A program made the position numbers and the translations under genes. Shown one piece after another: positions 34,351 to 48,100 of a stretch of DNA of 64,000 nucleotides. Position 1 is the stretch's first letter. Each line of letters opens with the position of its first letter. This DNA comes from Botryosphaeria dothidea. Its lineage: Eukaryota > Ascomycota > Dothideomycetes > Botryosphaeriales > Botryosphaeriaceae. The stretch lies in NCBI GenBank assembly GCA_011503125.2, contig WWBZ02000073.1:1-64000 (forward strand). The letters run 5' to 3'. Below the pieces are notes generated by a model that worked only from the letters and a program-made list of their open reading frames with translations, was not told the origin of the DNA and did not search any database.

Positions 34351-37300
34351 TTAGTTGTCTTGCAATTTGGTAGTGATATCTTCGAGTCCAATCTATTAAA
34401 GAAAGTATTAATATTTCTATTTATTAAGAGGTTTCGTAAGTCTATCTGCAATTATTTCTACAGTAGAAGTCTAGGAAATTAAGATATTGCCTTCTTGTAC
34501 TTCCTAGCGTAGCCAGTGGCTATAAATTTAAACATAACGAAGTTTTGTAATAAGCTTGTATGTCTCTTCGTCAAGTAGGCGAATTGTCTAAGTATTATTA
34601 TACTGGATCTTTGTCTGATATCCAGTAGAGAAGTCAATTGCTTTAAAGAGGTTTTCCTACTAGATAGTTTCCTTGGCGGTAGTTAAGAGAGCGAGTAATT
34701 CTACTTCGGTGCTGCTGGTCGTAATAGTACGTTATTTGGCTACTTTCTAGTCGATAGCTCCTCTAAAGAGTCGGAAAAGAAAGCCTTAAATACTTTTTCT
34801 TATATCGATATCCGAAGTAAAGGAGGCGTCGCTAGAAGCAATGAATAGATCCTTGGTAGACTAAGTAAAGCCTGAGAAAGTGAGAGCGTAGCTTCGAGTG
34901 TATAATAGATATTTAAGAACTCGTTGAGCGAGATGAAGGTGCTAAGCTAAGGGATTCTGTAGGTATTTAGAGAGTCGTGATGCTGCGTGTGTAATATCTG
35001 GTCTGGTGTGGACTGCAGCATAGTTGATTGATCCGACTTTCTGTTGAAATGCGTAGATATCTTGTTTAGTGGCTTGTTCAAGATTTTGAGTGTCAGACTA
35101 TTTTACCTTACTGCCTCAGGCGTCACATTCTTTTAGGTATCAAGATCAACATCTTCATTTGCCACCTCCTCACTACTCCTCATATTCACAAGCTTCGGAT
35201 ATCAACATCGGCTTCTATTCTCCTCGGTTATCCAAACACTCTTTTATATATATAAGCAAGCCTACCGACCTCCCTCTCAGGAGACAGGCAGAATCTACTC
35301 TCTTTTCTGACCTCACAACTCTTCACTAAAAAATCCAACATTAAGTGATAGATTCGTTAGGTGGGAGAGGAACTGTGCGCTTTGAATCCTCTTTGATGTT
35401 GAATTTCGTAGCAAGTTTAGTAATATAAGAGTCTTAGTATAGCCAGAGTTTGCGCTCGTCTCTGTTTCGGATGATTCTGATTACTAGAAACCATTAGAGT
35501 TCGCCAAGGTATCGCATCTCGTAGATTTCGAAGAGTTTTCGTTGGAATTTATCGATATAAGCAGTGTGATCCCTGTGGTAGATAATAACGATATTATCCA
35601 CGAAGAAGAATAGAACTATATATTCGTTTATAAATAGGTAAGAAGCTTCTGGCACTTTAGTAAGGCCGAGATTTTAAAGTGTTTTTAATAAGTACTTTTG
35701 CCAGAGAGCTGGTAATTATTTAAGTCCATATAATGCTCGTAGGAGTAGGAGAACGAGTCCGTCCTTAATTTTCATGCCTAGTGGTGGTTTATAATATATT
35801 TCCTCGTCGATTGGGACGTGTAGATACGCATTAATAATATCGTACTGCCTTGATTCAAGGTCGAAAGTAGCTATAATTGCTATGAGTCCTCTAAAGATTC
35901 GTGTAGTAAGCGTAGTAGCGTAGGTATCCTGAGCAGTTGATTGAAGGTCTCCTCTAATATAGAGTCGAGCTTTGAACTTAATAAGGTATCCTTCTTCGTC
36001 GAACTTATACTTAAATACCTAGGTGAGTAGAATAATCCGTTTCTTTGCCTTGTGTGCTTAAGTAACTAGGACTTGTATCTAGGTTTGGATTTGCTTAAGT
36101 TTCTGGATTTCCTCGAGGAGTAAGGCAAAAAAATCGTCCTTAAATAGATGATTAAGGAGTTCCTCGAAGTTCTTTAGCTCTAATAGAAGATTATCTCGAT
36201 GAACTTAAGACTTAGGTTTTAGAGTATTAATTACAGCTAAGAACGCGTTATAGAAAGTCGATTTTGGTTATTCTTAAGCTTAAGCAAGTATTATAGTATA
36301 TACTTCTTTTCGTAGTTTTCGAGGCTTTCTGAAAGGGTTATTACTATAGTTTAGATTTTGATTCCGAGAACTTCGTGAGCTATTTTCTAGAATAATAGTT
36401 TCTTTAGTAAATATAGCTAAGATATCTGCTCCTCGTAGTACTCTATTACCGGGAGCAGCGCCTAGTTAAGGTAGAGTATTATATTAGGTAGGTAGTAGAG
36501 GTCCGAGTCGTTGTTTAGTTTACTCTTGCTCTTGCTCTTATTCTTATTCTTATTCTTATTCTTATTCTTGTTCTTCTTCTAATTCGAGAGGTCCTACTTT
36601 AGGTTCTACTAATTCTAAGGGTGTAGGTAGCGTTTAAGTTGATGGGTCTTTCTTAGCTTAAGATTATTAGTTTATTGTCTAATTATATTAATTAAGGGTA
36701 GAGGATTTAGGTTCTTCCTAAGGTATAAGACTATAGATTAATAGTAGAGTAGGAGTATTAAGAGTCTTAATTATCTCCTTTCTAAGGGTTTTACCGATAT
36801 TAGTCTCTAATAGATCGAAGAAGCTGTTTTCGTTAAAAGTGACGTCTCTAGTCCGTATTACTTTATCCTAGCTTAGGATCTAGATGCGGAAGATGTTAGT
36901 CGAGTCGTACCTAATAAGATATCCGATAAATACTCGTTTAGCAAGCTTATAAGTACGTAGAAGATCTTTACGTAGAGAGTAGGCTTTGCATCCGTAGGCT
37001 TTAAGATGCGAGAGATTTAGTCTATTACTAGTAACTCTTTTAAAAGGTGTAATCTAGCCGAGTTTCTTAAGTGGAGTCCTATTATAGATATAGGCGGCGG
37101 CTCGGATAGTTTTAGGCTATAGTCTTTCTAGAAGGTTCGCGCTAATTCGCATGGCTCGTGCTCTAATAAGAAGTACACCCCCTAAGCGTTTAGAGTATCC
37201 GTTTTACTCGGGTGTTGCTGGAGCTAAGATTTTAAGGGTAATTCCATGATCTATGAGATAGGAGAGAAAGGTATTTCCGAGTGTAGTTTCTCTATTAGTT

Positions 37301-39198
37301 CTAAAGAAGATAACCTTACCCTGGTAGCGGATCTTAATAATTTTGAGTCCATAGATGGCTAGTTTAGAAGTGTCTGATTTATGCCGGTATATAAATAGGA
37401 GGATAAAGTTTGATAATAAGCAAGCAAGATAAGCTATCTATTTATCTCCGTTATAGGCTGGTATAAGCTAGAGTAGATCAAATATAACGCGTGAGAAAGG
37501 TTTAGTTGATTCTTCCTCCTTGTCTGGTAATCGAGAGACGATCCTGTAAGCCTTTAATAGTGCACAGGTTTCGTAGTACTAGAGTAGTTATTTAGATGGT
37601 GATAGAGTAATTTGTGTTCCTTCGGTGGATTCTTCGAGATATTAAAGAGTTTCCTAGCTAGCGTGGCCAAGGATGCGGTGCTAGTTAGTAATATATACGG
37701 CTTTAGTTACGAAAGCAGTTAGTTAAGTTGCGAGAAGTAAAGAGTAAGCTTAGAGCGGTACTGCATTTCGTTTAAGGTAGAAGTATCCGTTATATCGTTT
37801 AGTAAAGCAGAGAGTCTGATTGTTCTTGCTTAGAGTTCCAGTCCTTAGGTTCCAGTCGATTCCTACTTCAAGAGCTTTATTAAGCGATATAAGATTAGCC
37901 ATAAAAGATAAAGATATTGCAACATCTTGGAGAGTGATATAGCCTTTACTAGATGGTATCTTAACGTTAACAGTAACTGTCCCATACGCAGTAATTAGTA
38001 TAGTTATTTCTCTATAGGTAAGATATTCGTCTGGTTCAGCAGCTCTAGTTTGTTTGAATCTATCCTGCATGGATTGGTTGCAGATATAATGATCTGTTCC
38101 AGAGTCGAGAATCCAGGATGACTAAAGAGAAGTATTAGCTCTCCTTGTAGAGTGACTGATAACAGAGAATAAGGCGACCTCGATTAAAGGTAATTTACTT
38201 TAAACGTTAGGTATTAGAGTTGCAGTCGTGTTTATAGTGGATAGAGAACCGAGTTGTCTTTCCTTTTCTCGATTTAGTGTATAGTCGATTCGTGCCTTGA
38301 TCTTTAGGTCCTTAAGTTTCTCGTTAACACGTGTTTAAGCAGCCTTATTTGGATTCCAGTGCTTAGGCCGTATATCCTCGTTTAGGTAGAAATAGTCCTT
38401 ATACCAGTAATTGAGTCCACAGATACAAGGTGGCTTTTCGTTATTTTCCTATTCCTTGCCCTTAAAAGTGGCCGGGAAGGCTAAGTACTTCGAGGATTTG
38501 GATGGTTTCTCGAGATTCTCGATTCGTAGATGTTGCCTATAGTCTTTAATAGCTTTATAAAGGGTTAGCTTAGTTTCTTGGCCTCGTAGAAGGTGCAGTT
38601 CTATCTGAGAGTAGGTAGAATCGATTCCTCGAAGAGAGAGGAGAAAGTCTCTGACTGGTCGGTCGTCTTTGACTTGTAGCAAGTCGCGTTGCTTGGCTTT
38701 GGTGTAGATCTCTTCCCAAGATTGAAGCCATTTCTCAATGTTCTGGTTAGATGGACCTCGCTTGAGCTGATTGTACTACTATTCGAGTTCTAGATCTGTA
38801 GCTTCGTTGGTTGGTGTAAGTTTAGCTTTAAGCGTTATTAGATAGGTCCAAGGATGATTGTCCGAATCCGTGTTGCTGATATACGGGAGCAGATTTATAG
38901 CGATTAAGTCCTAGATGTAGGTTACAAGATTAGCAAGTACCTTTTATTATTTTTCGTAGAGTGCGTAGTCTACGCGGTAGTTGCTTATCTTATAGTTATA
39001 AGTAAGCTTCTTATCAGCAGTAACTATGCCTTAAATTATTAGTTTCTTAGGTTTGGTTATGCCCTGAGGTTTGGTTGTCAGTGAAGGATTAACGAGGCTC
39101 TAGATGTTAGTGTTCTGGGCTCTTCCTTTCACCAGGAATAACTAGTAGTTCCAGTCCGAAGACTTAGTAAGTATATGGGATTTGGTAGAGTCTCCCAT
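34351..39198 (-). pseudogene. Copia-B1 Gag-Pol polyprotein, heavily RIP-mutated
   Basis: This corresponds to Copia-B2 48670-53250: Gag with CICGLNHWYKDC near 38420, protease region near 38090, integrase, RT around 35600 and RNase H at the 3' end. The start is ATG 39198. Stops are dense, and only fragments such as 37750-38070 (RFKQTRAAEPDEYLT) and 38449-38682 remain open. The solo LTR at 35091 interrupts the RNase H region. Confidence 0.9.
35091..35340 (+). repeat. Divergent Copia-B solo LTR inside Copia-B1
   Basis: This 250-bp LTR is in the opposite orientation to its host: TGTCAGACT to AATCCAACA. The flanks TTGAG (35086-35090) and TTAAG (35341-35345) are a duplication with one G-to-A. It shares the end regions of Copia-B LTRs, but the middle 100 bases are different, so it marks a separate subfamily. 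Confidence 0.88.
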
Positions 39199-39417
39199 AT
39201 TGTTAGTAAGTTATTATTAGTCTAGTTAGATTCGAGTAGAGGTGGTAGCCAGTATAGCTCCGTATTGAGTTATTGGTTCAGTCGCCGTAGCCTATAACCG
39301 GGTAGAAGCCGTAGATAATAGCAGTTGCGTGTTAGTAAAGAGTACTCAGTTAAGTAGAAGAGTTAATCAGCAAAGAGCTAAGAAGTGGGGTAGTCTTGGC
39401 GTCCAGCCGTAGCGTCC

Positions 39418-39431
39418 CCCGGGCTCATAAC
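39418..39431 (-). promoter_or_regulatory. Copia-B1 primer-binding site
   Basis: The minus strand next to the 5' LTR reads GTTATGAGCCCGGG, identical to Copia-A and complementary to the anticodon arm of initiator tRNA-Met. Copia-B2 has the same at 53470-53483; Copia-B3 has GTTATAAGCCCGGG at 62168-62181. Confidence 0.85.
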
Positions 39432-39670
39432 TATTGGATTTGAGAGTAAAGAGTGTGAGGTCAGAAAAGAGAGTAGATTCTGCCTGTCTCCTAAGAGGGA
39501 GGTCGGTAGACTTGCTTATATACACGAGTGATGACTACATAACCGAGGATACTAAAGATCCGAGAGAGAGTGCCGATGCGGGGTTGGGCATCAAAGAGTG
39601 TTGTTGTATAAAGAATAGAACATTCGAGATAACTGAGATGCCTGAGGTAGTAAGGCAAGAAAGTCTGACA
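39432..39670 (-). repeat. Copia-B1 5' LTR
   Basis: This 239-bp LTR pairs with 34032-34270. Its left edge reads TATTGG for TGTTGG (RIP-type change). Confidence 0.95.
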
Positions 39671-42600
39671 AATCCGTAAGCACCTTGATGGGCTTGTCTG
39701 TAGGAGTGCTCATGAGTTCTGGTTCCCAAGTCTCAAAGAAGCGAATAATGGCAAGTAGCTCTTTATCGTAGATCATGTAGTTACACTTAGTTGAGGACAT
39801 TTTCTTGGAAAAGTATACAACTGGTTTAAGCACTCCGTCGTGCATCTGCGATAGGATACCTGCACTGACAAAGTCTAAGGCATCCGTTTCAACCTATATT
39901 TCCTTTTCAGGGTCGAAATATACAAGGATGGGTGCGGAGGTGAATGCAGCTTATAGTTGGTTAAAGGCGGCTTGTTTCTTATTGTCCCATGTGAACTCCT
40001 GGTATTTCATCTTGCGTTTTCTATTCCTAGTTGTAAATTGTTCTCCTTTTGTCATCTTAGTAAGGGGGCGTGCTATATAGGAGAAGTTCTTAATAAAGCG
40101 GCGGTAGAAGTTTACAAAGCTAAGGAAGGCTTATACACCCTTAACTAACGTCGGTGCCTCCTAGTTAATAATAGCAGAGACTTTTTCTAGGTCCATTTTA
40201 ATTCCGTTTATGCTGACAATAAGGCCGAGGTACTTGACTAATCTAACATTGAATTCGCATTTATTAAGGTCGAGTTGGAGACCATAGTCCTTTAGTCGTT
40301 GGAGGACTTTATTAATATTTTTGGCGTGTTCATCCTCCTTTTTACTATAGATAAGGATGTCATCTAGGTACGCTGTGCAAAACTTGTCTAGGTATTCGAG
40401 TATAGAATTGTTGATGTAGCTCTGAAAGGTGCCTGGCGCATTGCAGAGCCTAAAGGGCATAACCAGGTATTCGTACTGACCAAAGCTAGTGTTAAAAGCG
40501 GTGAGGTACTCATGGCCTTCCTTGATTCGGATCCGGTTAAAGGCATGGACAACGTCGAGTTTTGTGAAGATCTTAGCCTTACTAAGCTGGGCAAGGGTTT
40601 CATTAATATGTAGGATTAGGTATCGGTTCTTCTTAGTAATAGCGTTTAGGGCTCTGTAGTCAACACAGACCCTAAGTCCTCCTCCTGGCTTTCTAATAAT
40701 AAGTAGAGGTACGGTATAGTCCGAAGAGCTAGGGCGAATAAACCCTTTTCTAAGATATTCGTTAATATATTTCTTAACCGCTTCGTTTTCTTATTAAGAT
40801 ATTAGACGGTAGCTTTTTATATAAGGAGGTTCACAGTTAGGTTTAAGCTTAATTTTATAGTCTTCTTTCTAGTAAGGAGGGAGTATATCCGCTTCTATCT
40901 TATCCTAGAGTTCTTTAATCTAGTAGTATTCCTTCGGCAGCCGGGCAAGGCGTTCTTCTCGTCCATATATTTTCTTTCTATTTATAAACTTCTAAAAGTC
41001 GTCTTCTTTAGTTATAGCTACGCTAGTATTTATAGTAGGTTCCGTAGGCGTGTAGTAGTATTCTTTATATCTAGGAAGTAATACTAAGTAGAAGAGTATA
41101 GATGTAGAATATAGTTAAATATCTAGTTGGGATTTCTCTATCTTCTATTTAGGTCGGCACCTAATAGCGTATTTAGTATAAGGTTTTATAGTAAGATAGC
41201 CAGCCTTAAAGTACTAAGGCTTATAAAACTTAACTAACCGCTTATCCTAGTCGATGTACGGGTTATAAGTACGTAACTATCCGTCTCTAAGGATTAGTAG
41301 ATAGTCTCCTAGGTTGGCAATATAGTAGAGAAGTTATTCCTTATAAGAACTAATGTTAATATCGACTAGGGAGGCATAGGTAATATATTAGAAGAATGTT
41401 CCGTCTCCTAAAGTTATAGTAATCCGTTTAATAAGAGGGATCTTTATTATCTTATACGCGCGAATAAAGAAGGCATTAATAAGCTTAGCTTAGCTTCTAT
41501 TGTCGATAAGAGAACGTGTATTACTACTAGCTACTATAGCATATATAATAAGGTAAGTTCTCTTAATTTTACACGCGCGATTATCTACTACGAAGTTTAA
41601 CACCTTTATCTCTTTCTAACTACGACTAGCTAGCTGCTCGTCTAGCTTCTTCTACTCTTATAGTCCTAGGGAGCGACTTACTCCTAGGACTAGGAGTTTT
41701 CCGACTCGCTATTAGAGTTAAGTTCCTTAATACTCTAGATATACGCGAACCTAGCGCGGTTATTATTAGGATAGTAGGTATTAGATATAAAGTGGCCTAA
41801 GCCTCTGCAGCTACGGTAGCGTCCCTACCTCGTTATTACGAGGCGTTTCTCGTCTAATAGCTTTAAGGGTTTTAGCTTAGGCTTATACTATAGTCTAACC
41901 TAGTCTCTTAGTTTAGTAGTAGTAGGCATACGGCCCTATTAGCTATCTTAGTCTATATTGCCGCTTCTAGTTCTATTCTAGCGGCTAAGGTTACCTTAAG
42001 TAGGTTCCTAGTTATAGATAGGCTTAGTACGATTCCTTTTAGGATTATTGCTATTATTTATCCTTTTATTAGAACGGATATTTATAGACTTAATCTCTTA
42101 ACGACGATATTCGGTCTTACGAAGAGTTTCGAGTAGCTATTCGAGAGAGGTAAAGGTAAAAGTAGCTACTAAGAGGGCTAAGCTAATAGAAATACTATCC
42201 TATATCTTATCGATCTTCTCTTCTTTAGTTAGATTAGTAAGAAACTAGAGTATATATAGGCGGGCGTAGTAGGAGTCTACCGTCTCTTTCTCGCTTTATC
42301 TAGTAAGGATAAGATTATTAGTAGCTTTTTTCTTTGCGATATCTATTCTATATATCTTTCCTAGCTTTTCTAAGAAATCTAGGGCTATCTAGTAGCTACT
42401 AATATACGGGCGCATTATAGTAGCAATTAAATTAGCAAGGCGAGAGTAGATATAGCGAATTATTAGCTTCTAATTTTCTTTAAAGAAGTCCTCTTCGACT
42501 TTAAGCTTAAAGATTATATTATTCTTAAAGTTAACGAAAGTATAGATATTAGTAGAGATAAGCTTATTAATATCTTCTATAAGTATCTTACGTAAGCCCT

Positions 42601-43207
42601 AATAAGGAAGGGTTCGCTATAAGGTAATAGTTCCCTTTCTTAGTTAACGTTTCTAGTTAAGGCTGCGAATATTAGTACTAGGGAGGGTACCTTCGTAATA
42701 GTTAGCGATATCCTTAGTTAGAAGGTTATTTTCTTAGATAAGCCGGCTAATCTTATCGTTGCTTTCCTTAATAACTCTATTAGATCTAGCGATTATCTTC
42801 TTATAGGTCTATTTAAGTCTCTTATACTTATCCTAAAGAGAGACGTAGGCTATATACTCTTTACTAGTAGCTATTTAAGTAACTTAGAGGACGTAGTAGA
42901 ACTTAGTACGCTAGTTTACTATTACTATAGTATACTAGTTATAGAAGGTATATTCGTTAGGCTAGCGAATAGAGTCGAGTCCGTAGTTACTTAGTATTCC
43001 GGGGTTAATAGTAAGGTTAAGATCCGTGGCTAATAAATATATAAGTTCTTCGGGTTCTAGGTTTCTACGTAAGGTAGTACGACGTAAGGTAGGACCGGTA
43101 GCTTAACTTTACTAGTCTAAGGTATTAGGAAAGCCCTAAAATAGAATAGTACTACTTATAAACTTATTAAGGTTCTAGCTAGGTCCTCTAACTATATTAC
43201 TAAATAA
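39671..43207 (-). pseudogene. gag-pol: gypsy-3 Gag-Pol middle: Gag C-part, protease, RT, RNase H start
   Basis: Along the minus strand: the Gag body, with a mutated zinc knuckle near 41800 (RGLGHFISN context); the protease region; RT, with FRLCNAPGTFQSYI near 40440 and the catalytic YLDD at 40359-40370; and RNase H with [19 protein letters not shown] near 39750. Copia-B1 cuts the RNase H. The RT half is lightly mutated (99 open codons at 40161-40460) while the gag half is full of TAA/TAG. LINE-2 cuts gag at the other end. Confidence 0.88.
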
Positions 43208-43210
43208 AAC

Positions 43211-44764
43211 ATGACCATACCAAAAAATCGACCCCAAGCTACGGCGCCGGGAGAGGGCCCTAGGGACTATCCTAGGCTTCGCGAGTCCCAAAACAGTACT
43301 TAAGACAACTGCAGCCGCGAAGTGGTTGATGTAGAGGACACAGGAAGAGGCGAACAGCCTCCCCCAGTGACTACCCCTACCCAGCCCTAATACACCCCCA
43401 AGAAACCGCAGAGCACCCAGTACAGCGTAGAATACGTTAAGAGAGCCTCAAAAACAGCAGACACCCTCCTCCAAGCCCTATAAACATCCGCTAGCCTCCC
43501 TTTAGTCCTCTCCAGCCAGGTGAAAAATTTTCTCGACATTACCAAGATAATCTTCTAGGATCATATTACTATCTGCCAGGAGGCAGCCACCAAGGAGCCA
43601 GGCCTTAAGGATATCCTCAAAGAGGTCCAACAGGTCCAAAAGACAGTCAACCGTATCCAGGCTACCTCTACACCCACACCCAACACTCGCAGCTAGGCAC
43701 AAATTACAGCCCAAGCAGCCCCGAAGCCCCCTACCCCCCCAGCTACTACTGAACTTACCCTCTACTTCCCAGAGATAGCAAACAGATAAGAAATAGCCAA
43801 GCTCTCAAATAAGGCAATTATTAGAAAGATCCAGGCAGGAAAAAGCTGGGCGTGCAAGAAAGTACTTGCTGCTAAGAAGCTCCCCAGTAGAGACGTTAGG
43901 ATCTTTATACCGGATGAAGCAACCAGAACAGCCCTTCTCCAGGACCAGGAATGGACTACAGGACTGGGAAAAGAAGTTAGGCCTAACCAGCAGCTATACT
44001 CAGTGCTAGTACACAACGTCCCTCGAGAAGGAATCGATACCATAGACCCCCAAGCCATCCAAACCATCCAGGAGCAGAACCTATCTCTACACCCAGGACT
44101 ACGTATTAGCAAGCTAGCCTGGCTAAAGAGGAAGCTCCCAGAGGGGAAAACTCACTTAGCCATCATCCTTAGTACTACAAACCCCGAAACCGCCAACTAG
44201 ATTATTAATAAGGGGCTTGTTATTAACTTTGCTATCTATATAGCGTAGTACTATAATATAGCCTTCATAGTAACCCAGTGTTTTAAGTGCCAGGCCTACG
44301 GTTATATTACTAACTACTATAAAAAGAAGGAAAAGTGTAGACAGTGCGGCAAGGCACATAATACTAGGGACTACCCTAAGGAAAGCACGTAGTGCGTAAA
44401 CTGCTCCCAAAGGCACACAGCCTGGAGCAACGTCTGCCCAACACGTAGAGCCTACCATACTAAGGCCGCCTAGGCCCGCCTAGTAGCACTAGAAAGGCAC
44501 CGGGAAGGACCCCTAATAACCAAGACACAGCCCCAAACTAACTGGCTGACGGTCGGACTAAGGAAGAGGATTAGGGAGGAGGAGCCGGTCAAGAGGGGAC
44601 CAGGCAGGCCAAGAGACTTAAGCCGCCCCCCGCCTCCTAACCAAATAAGGTTCACTAGACTTAATAGCTCACAACACGCCTTAGAGGAGCCCGCGGGAAC
44701 TCCCTCCTCACAGCCCACACTACTAGCCCCCTCGCAGCCGGACCTAGAGATGGAAGGAAGTTAA
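43211..44764 (+). pseudogene. LINE-2 ORF1: nucleic-acid-binding Gag-like protein
   Basis: A 517-codon frame runs from ATG 43211 to TAA 44762-44764, interrupted by TAG/TAA that replace CAG/CAA/TGG. The N-terminal half is low-complexity and proline-rich, followed by a central domain with IQAGKSWACKKVLAAKKL near 43830. Three CCHC-type knuckles follow near 44285-44450: CFKCQAYGYITNYY (H and C changed to Y), CRQCGKAHNTRDYP, and CVNCSQRHTAWSNVC. Such ORF1 proteins bind element RNA in Tad- and I-type LINEs. Confidence 0.88.
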
Positions 44765-44765
44765 T

Positions 44766-47700
44766 ATTAGACATAGGCTCTCTCTCCATCGTACAGTATA
44801 ACGTCTATAAGAGTAAGGATAGGGTAATGCTCCCGCTCTTTAAGGAAGTGGACCCAAAGATCCACTATATCCTGGCCATCCAGGAACCTTGGAGGAACCC
44901 GAGGGTCAAGACAACAGCAAGACACCCTGCCTACCATATAGTTTTTCCCTAGGAGGGAGTGGCAAGAACCTGCTTCTTTATAAGCAAGGCCATTAGCCCC
45001 GACTCCTGGCAAGCAACAGTCCATTCACCAGATCTCATCACACTATCCCTCATTACTAGGACACATACAATCCACATCCATAACTGCTATAACCCCCCAC
45101 CAGCCTCCCACACTAGTACGGCTCTAGAAACCTTAGCGCTTCTCCCAGAAGCCCTTAGAAAACCAGGGGAGCATGTCCTACTAGGGGACTTTAACCTTCA
45201 CCATCCTACCTGGGGAGGCATTACCTCCCCTACACACTATACTCTTGCAGACGACCTTATTAAAATAGCTACGACAGCTAGCCTTAACCTAGCCCTTCTA
45301 AGAGGTACTATTACTAGGAGAGAGGGTAGTAGCGAGAGTACCCTAGACCTTATCTTTACCATACGGTGGCTAGAGAAGAGGATCCTTAGCTGTAGAGTTA
45401 GTCAGGAGCTCGAATCCTCCTCAGACCACCTACCTATCCTCACTATGCTTGATATCTCCCCTACCCCTATAGAACCACGTCCTCCAAGGCCCTAGTGGAA
45501 AAAAGCAGACTGGAATAGAACCAATCAGGTGCTCCAAATAAAGCTCGAATACCTTAGAGCAGCCCCTCTTAATACGAAAGCAGACCTAGACCACTTTATA
45601 GAACTACTCCAGGAGGTTATCCAAAGAATAATCCAGGAAACCATCCCAGTGGCGAGACCCTCGCCCTGGGCCTCCATACAATGGACAAAGGAGTGTTCGG
45701 ACCTAGTGCACCAGGCGAGAGCAGCTAGAAGGAAATGGACAGCTACAGGGAGGGAGGAGGACTGGGTGGTATACCAAACTATTGCTAATAGCAAGAAGAG
45801 GCAGATCAGAAGGGATAGAACAAAAGTATGGCGCAGAACAGTAGCTGAGATCACCTTAGACCCATCTGCACTCTGGAAGCTCTCAAAGTGGGCAAGAACA
45901 AGGGCACTAGAGCCTCCAGCCCCACCTCAGTTCCCACCCCTCCAGGGAGCAGATGGACAACTGCGCTACGACAATCCGGCCAAGGCAGAAATCCTTACCA
46001 ACCAGTTCTTCCCCCCTCCCAGGGCCACCGACCTCTCAGATCTGGATGGGTGTATATACCTAGAGCCAGTGGAGATCCCTCAAGACCTTACTGAAGAGCA
46101 GGTCCTCCATACCATTAAGAAGCTCCCCCCAGATAAGGCACCAGGCCCAGATAAGATTATTAATAGGTTCCTAAAGCAGTGCGCTCAGACACTAAGCGGA
46201 CCACTTACTAGGCTCTTCCAGGGATGCCTCGCACTTGCATACCACCCTAGGCAGTTCAAAAGCTCTATTACCGTAGTCCTAAGGAAACCATAGAGGGATA
46301 ACTATACCAAAGCCAAATCATTTAGGCCGATTGCCCTACTTAATACGCTAGGGAAGCTACTTAAGAGGATTATAGCAGATAGAATCTCCCAGGCTACTGA
46401 AGCATACGGCCTGCTCCCTAATACATAGATGGGAGCTAGGAGAAACAGGTCCGCAGTAGCAGCTCTCGACCTGCTCACAGAACAGATCCATACTGTCTAG
46501 GCACAAGATCCAGGGCTGGTGGCTTCAGTCCTCAGCCTGGATATCTCGGGAGCATATAACCACGTATCTCATAGAAGGCTTCTCTACAATATGAGGATGG
46601 CAAAACTCCCAGAATAGGTAGAAAGATTCACTCGATCCTTTCTACAGGACCGTACCACTCAGCTATCCTTCGGAGACTTTACCAGTCTACCAATCCAGAC
46701 CTCAACCGGGATTCCCTAGGGATCCTCACTATCTCCGATCCTCTACCTATTCTTTGCCTCTAACCTACTTACACAGCTACGCAGGGGTAATACCTTCCCC
46801 CTTAGATTCGTCGATAATACTAATATTCTAACCTTTAGTAGATCTATAGAACAAAACTATAGGATACTAGAGGGCGTACATCAAATTTGCGAGCGCTAGG
46901 CAGCTACCCACGGGTTAGCTTTCTCGCCTAATAAGTATCACCTTATTTATTTTATAAGAAAACTAAGAAGATTTAATATAGCAGCAGAGATCCGTATCCC
47001 TAGATTTGCTGGATGCCTAGAGCCTACAATCAAGATTCTAGGAGTCCACGTAGACAACAAGCTTAGATGGGGACCCTATATTAGGGAAACAGGAGCCAAG
47101 GCAATCAAATAGTGCATATCTCTCTCTAGACTCGCAGCATCCACCTAGGGAGCTTCATTTACTAAAGCCCGCCATATCTATATGGCTATGGTGAGACCAG
47201 TCATGACCTACGGCTGTGGGGTATGGCACGTCCTAGAGGGAACCCTAGGGTGGAGAAAGACAGCCACCCAGCCACTGCAGAAGATCCAAAACCAGTGCCT
47301 ACGCACCATCTCAGGGGCATACAAGTTAACCAGCATATAAACTTTAGAGCACGAGACGGGGATTTCCCCACTCTCACTCTACCTGGACGAACTGGCGCTG
47401 GCCTAGACTATTAGATCTAGGGATGGCCTAGTGGCAATGGTGGTAGAGGACACTTACCAGAGCATTAAAGAGATAGCCCGGGCCACACTAGGCACCAGAG
47501 GCATAGCCGGCCCAGCTAGAAGAACTCTGCTTAGAGAAAGAGCAACAGCCCTCCTTAACTACTGCCCCCCTACCTACTAGAGTCTTTCGGAGCGAACAAG
47601 ACTACGCATAGCATATAGGAACAAGTGGAAGAAGAGATGGACAAAGTTTACCAGCCAAGGAAGGCAAGATAAGCTAGTAGCCCAAAGCACACAGTGGAAC

Positions 47701-48100
47701 CCAAAGATTCGATAAATTCACAGCGAACTGTCTAAGCCACAGAGCACACTCGCCACTCTACTGCGTACTAAGCATATTAGACTGGAGGACTTCCTCTCTA
47801 GGCGCAAGGTGCCAGGACACCCTAGCCCTGCCTGTCCATGCGGCTGGCATAGATAAACCCCAAAGCACATCCTCCTCTTCTGCCCCTACTTCCAACAGGG
47901 TAGGGCACAGATGCTCTAAAGGGCAGGGACTACGGACTACTATTCCCTCCTCTCAACGAAGAAGGGAATCAAAGCAGCAACAGACTGGTTCTTACGCCTA
48001 GGGCTGCTTAAGCAATTCAGCCTAGTAAGGGAACTAATCTAGGAGGACAACTAGGAAGAGGAACCAGGAGGACCACCAGGACCACCAGGATCCGGATAAC
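44766..48100 (+). pseudogene. LINE-2 ORF2: AP endonuclease and reverse transcriptase
   Basis: This frame (+1 relative to ORF1) overlaps or abuts the ORF1 end. The apurinic-type endonuclease has IQEPWRNP near 44880, GDFNLHHPTWGG near 45187 and SDHLPI near 45423. The RT has KAPGPDKI near 46135, SLDISGAYNHV near 46535, and FVDN at 46807-46818, where FVDD is expected. The D-to-N change fits GATGAT to GATAAT, a RIP change that removes a catalytic aspartate. A C-terminal CPCGWHR...HILLFCPYF finger lies near 47840. No RNase H is visible, unlike LINE-1. Endonuclease and N-terminal RT frames are open (44959-45495, 45529-46293), but later TAG/TAA stops disable the protein. Confidence 0.9.

Larger units (their letters stand above)
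34032..39670 (-). mobile_element. Copia-B1: Ty1/copia element inside gypsy-3 RNase H
   Basis: The 239-bp LTRs (34032-34270 and 39432-39670) are flanked by perfect AATCC (34027-34031 and 39671-39675). The insertion splits the gypsy-3 RNase H just after the ILTD-type motif. The element carries its own insert, a divergent solo LTR at 35091-35340. It is more RIP-mutated than its sister Copia-B2. Confidence 0.97.

Noticed and set aside
47223..47414. Small arginine-rich frame in LINE-2
   Set aside because: It is out of frame with ORF2, which continues with recognisable motifs on both sides.
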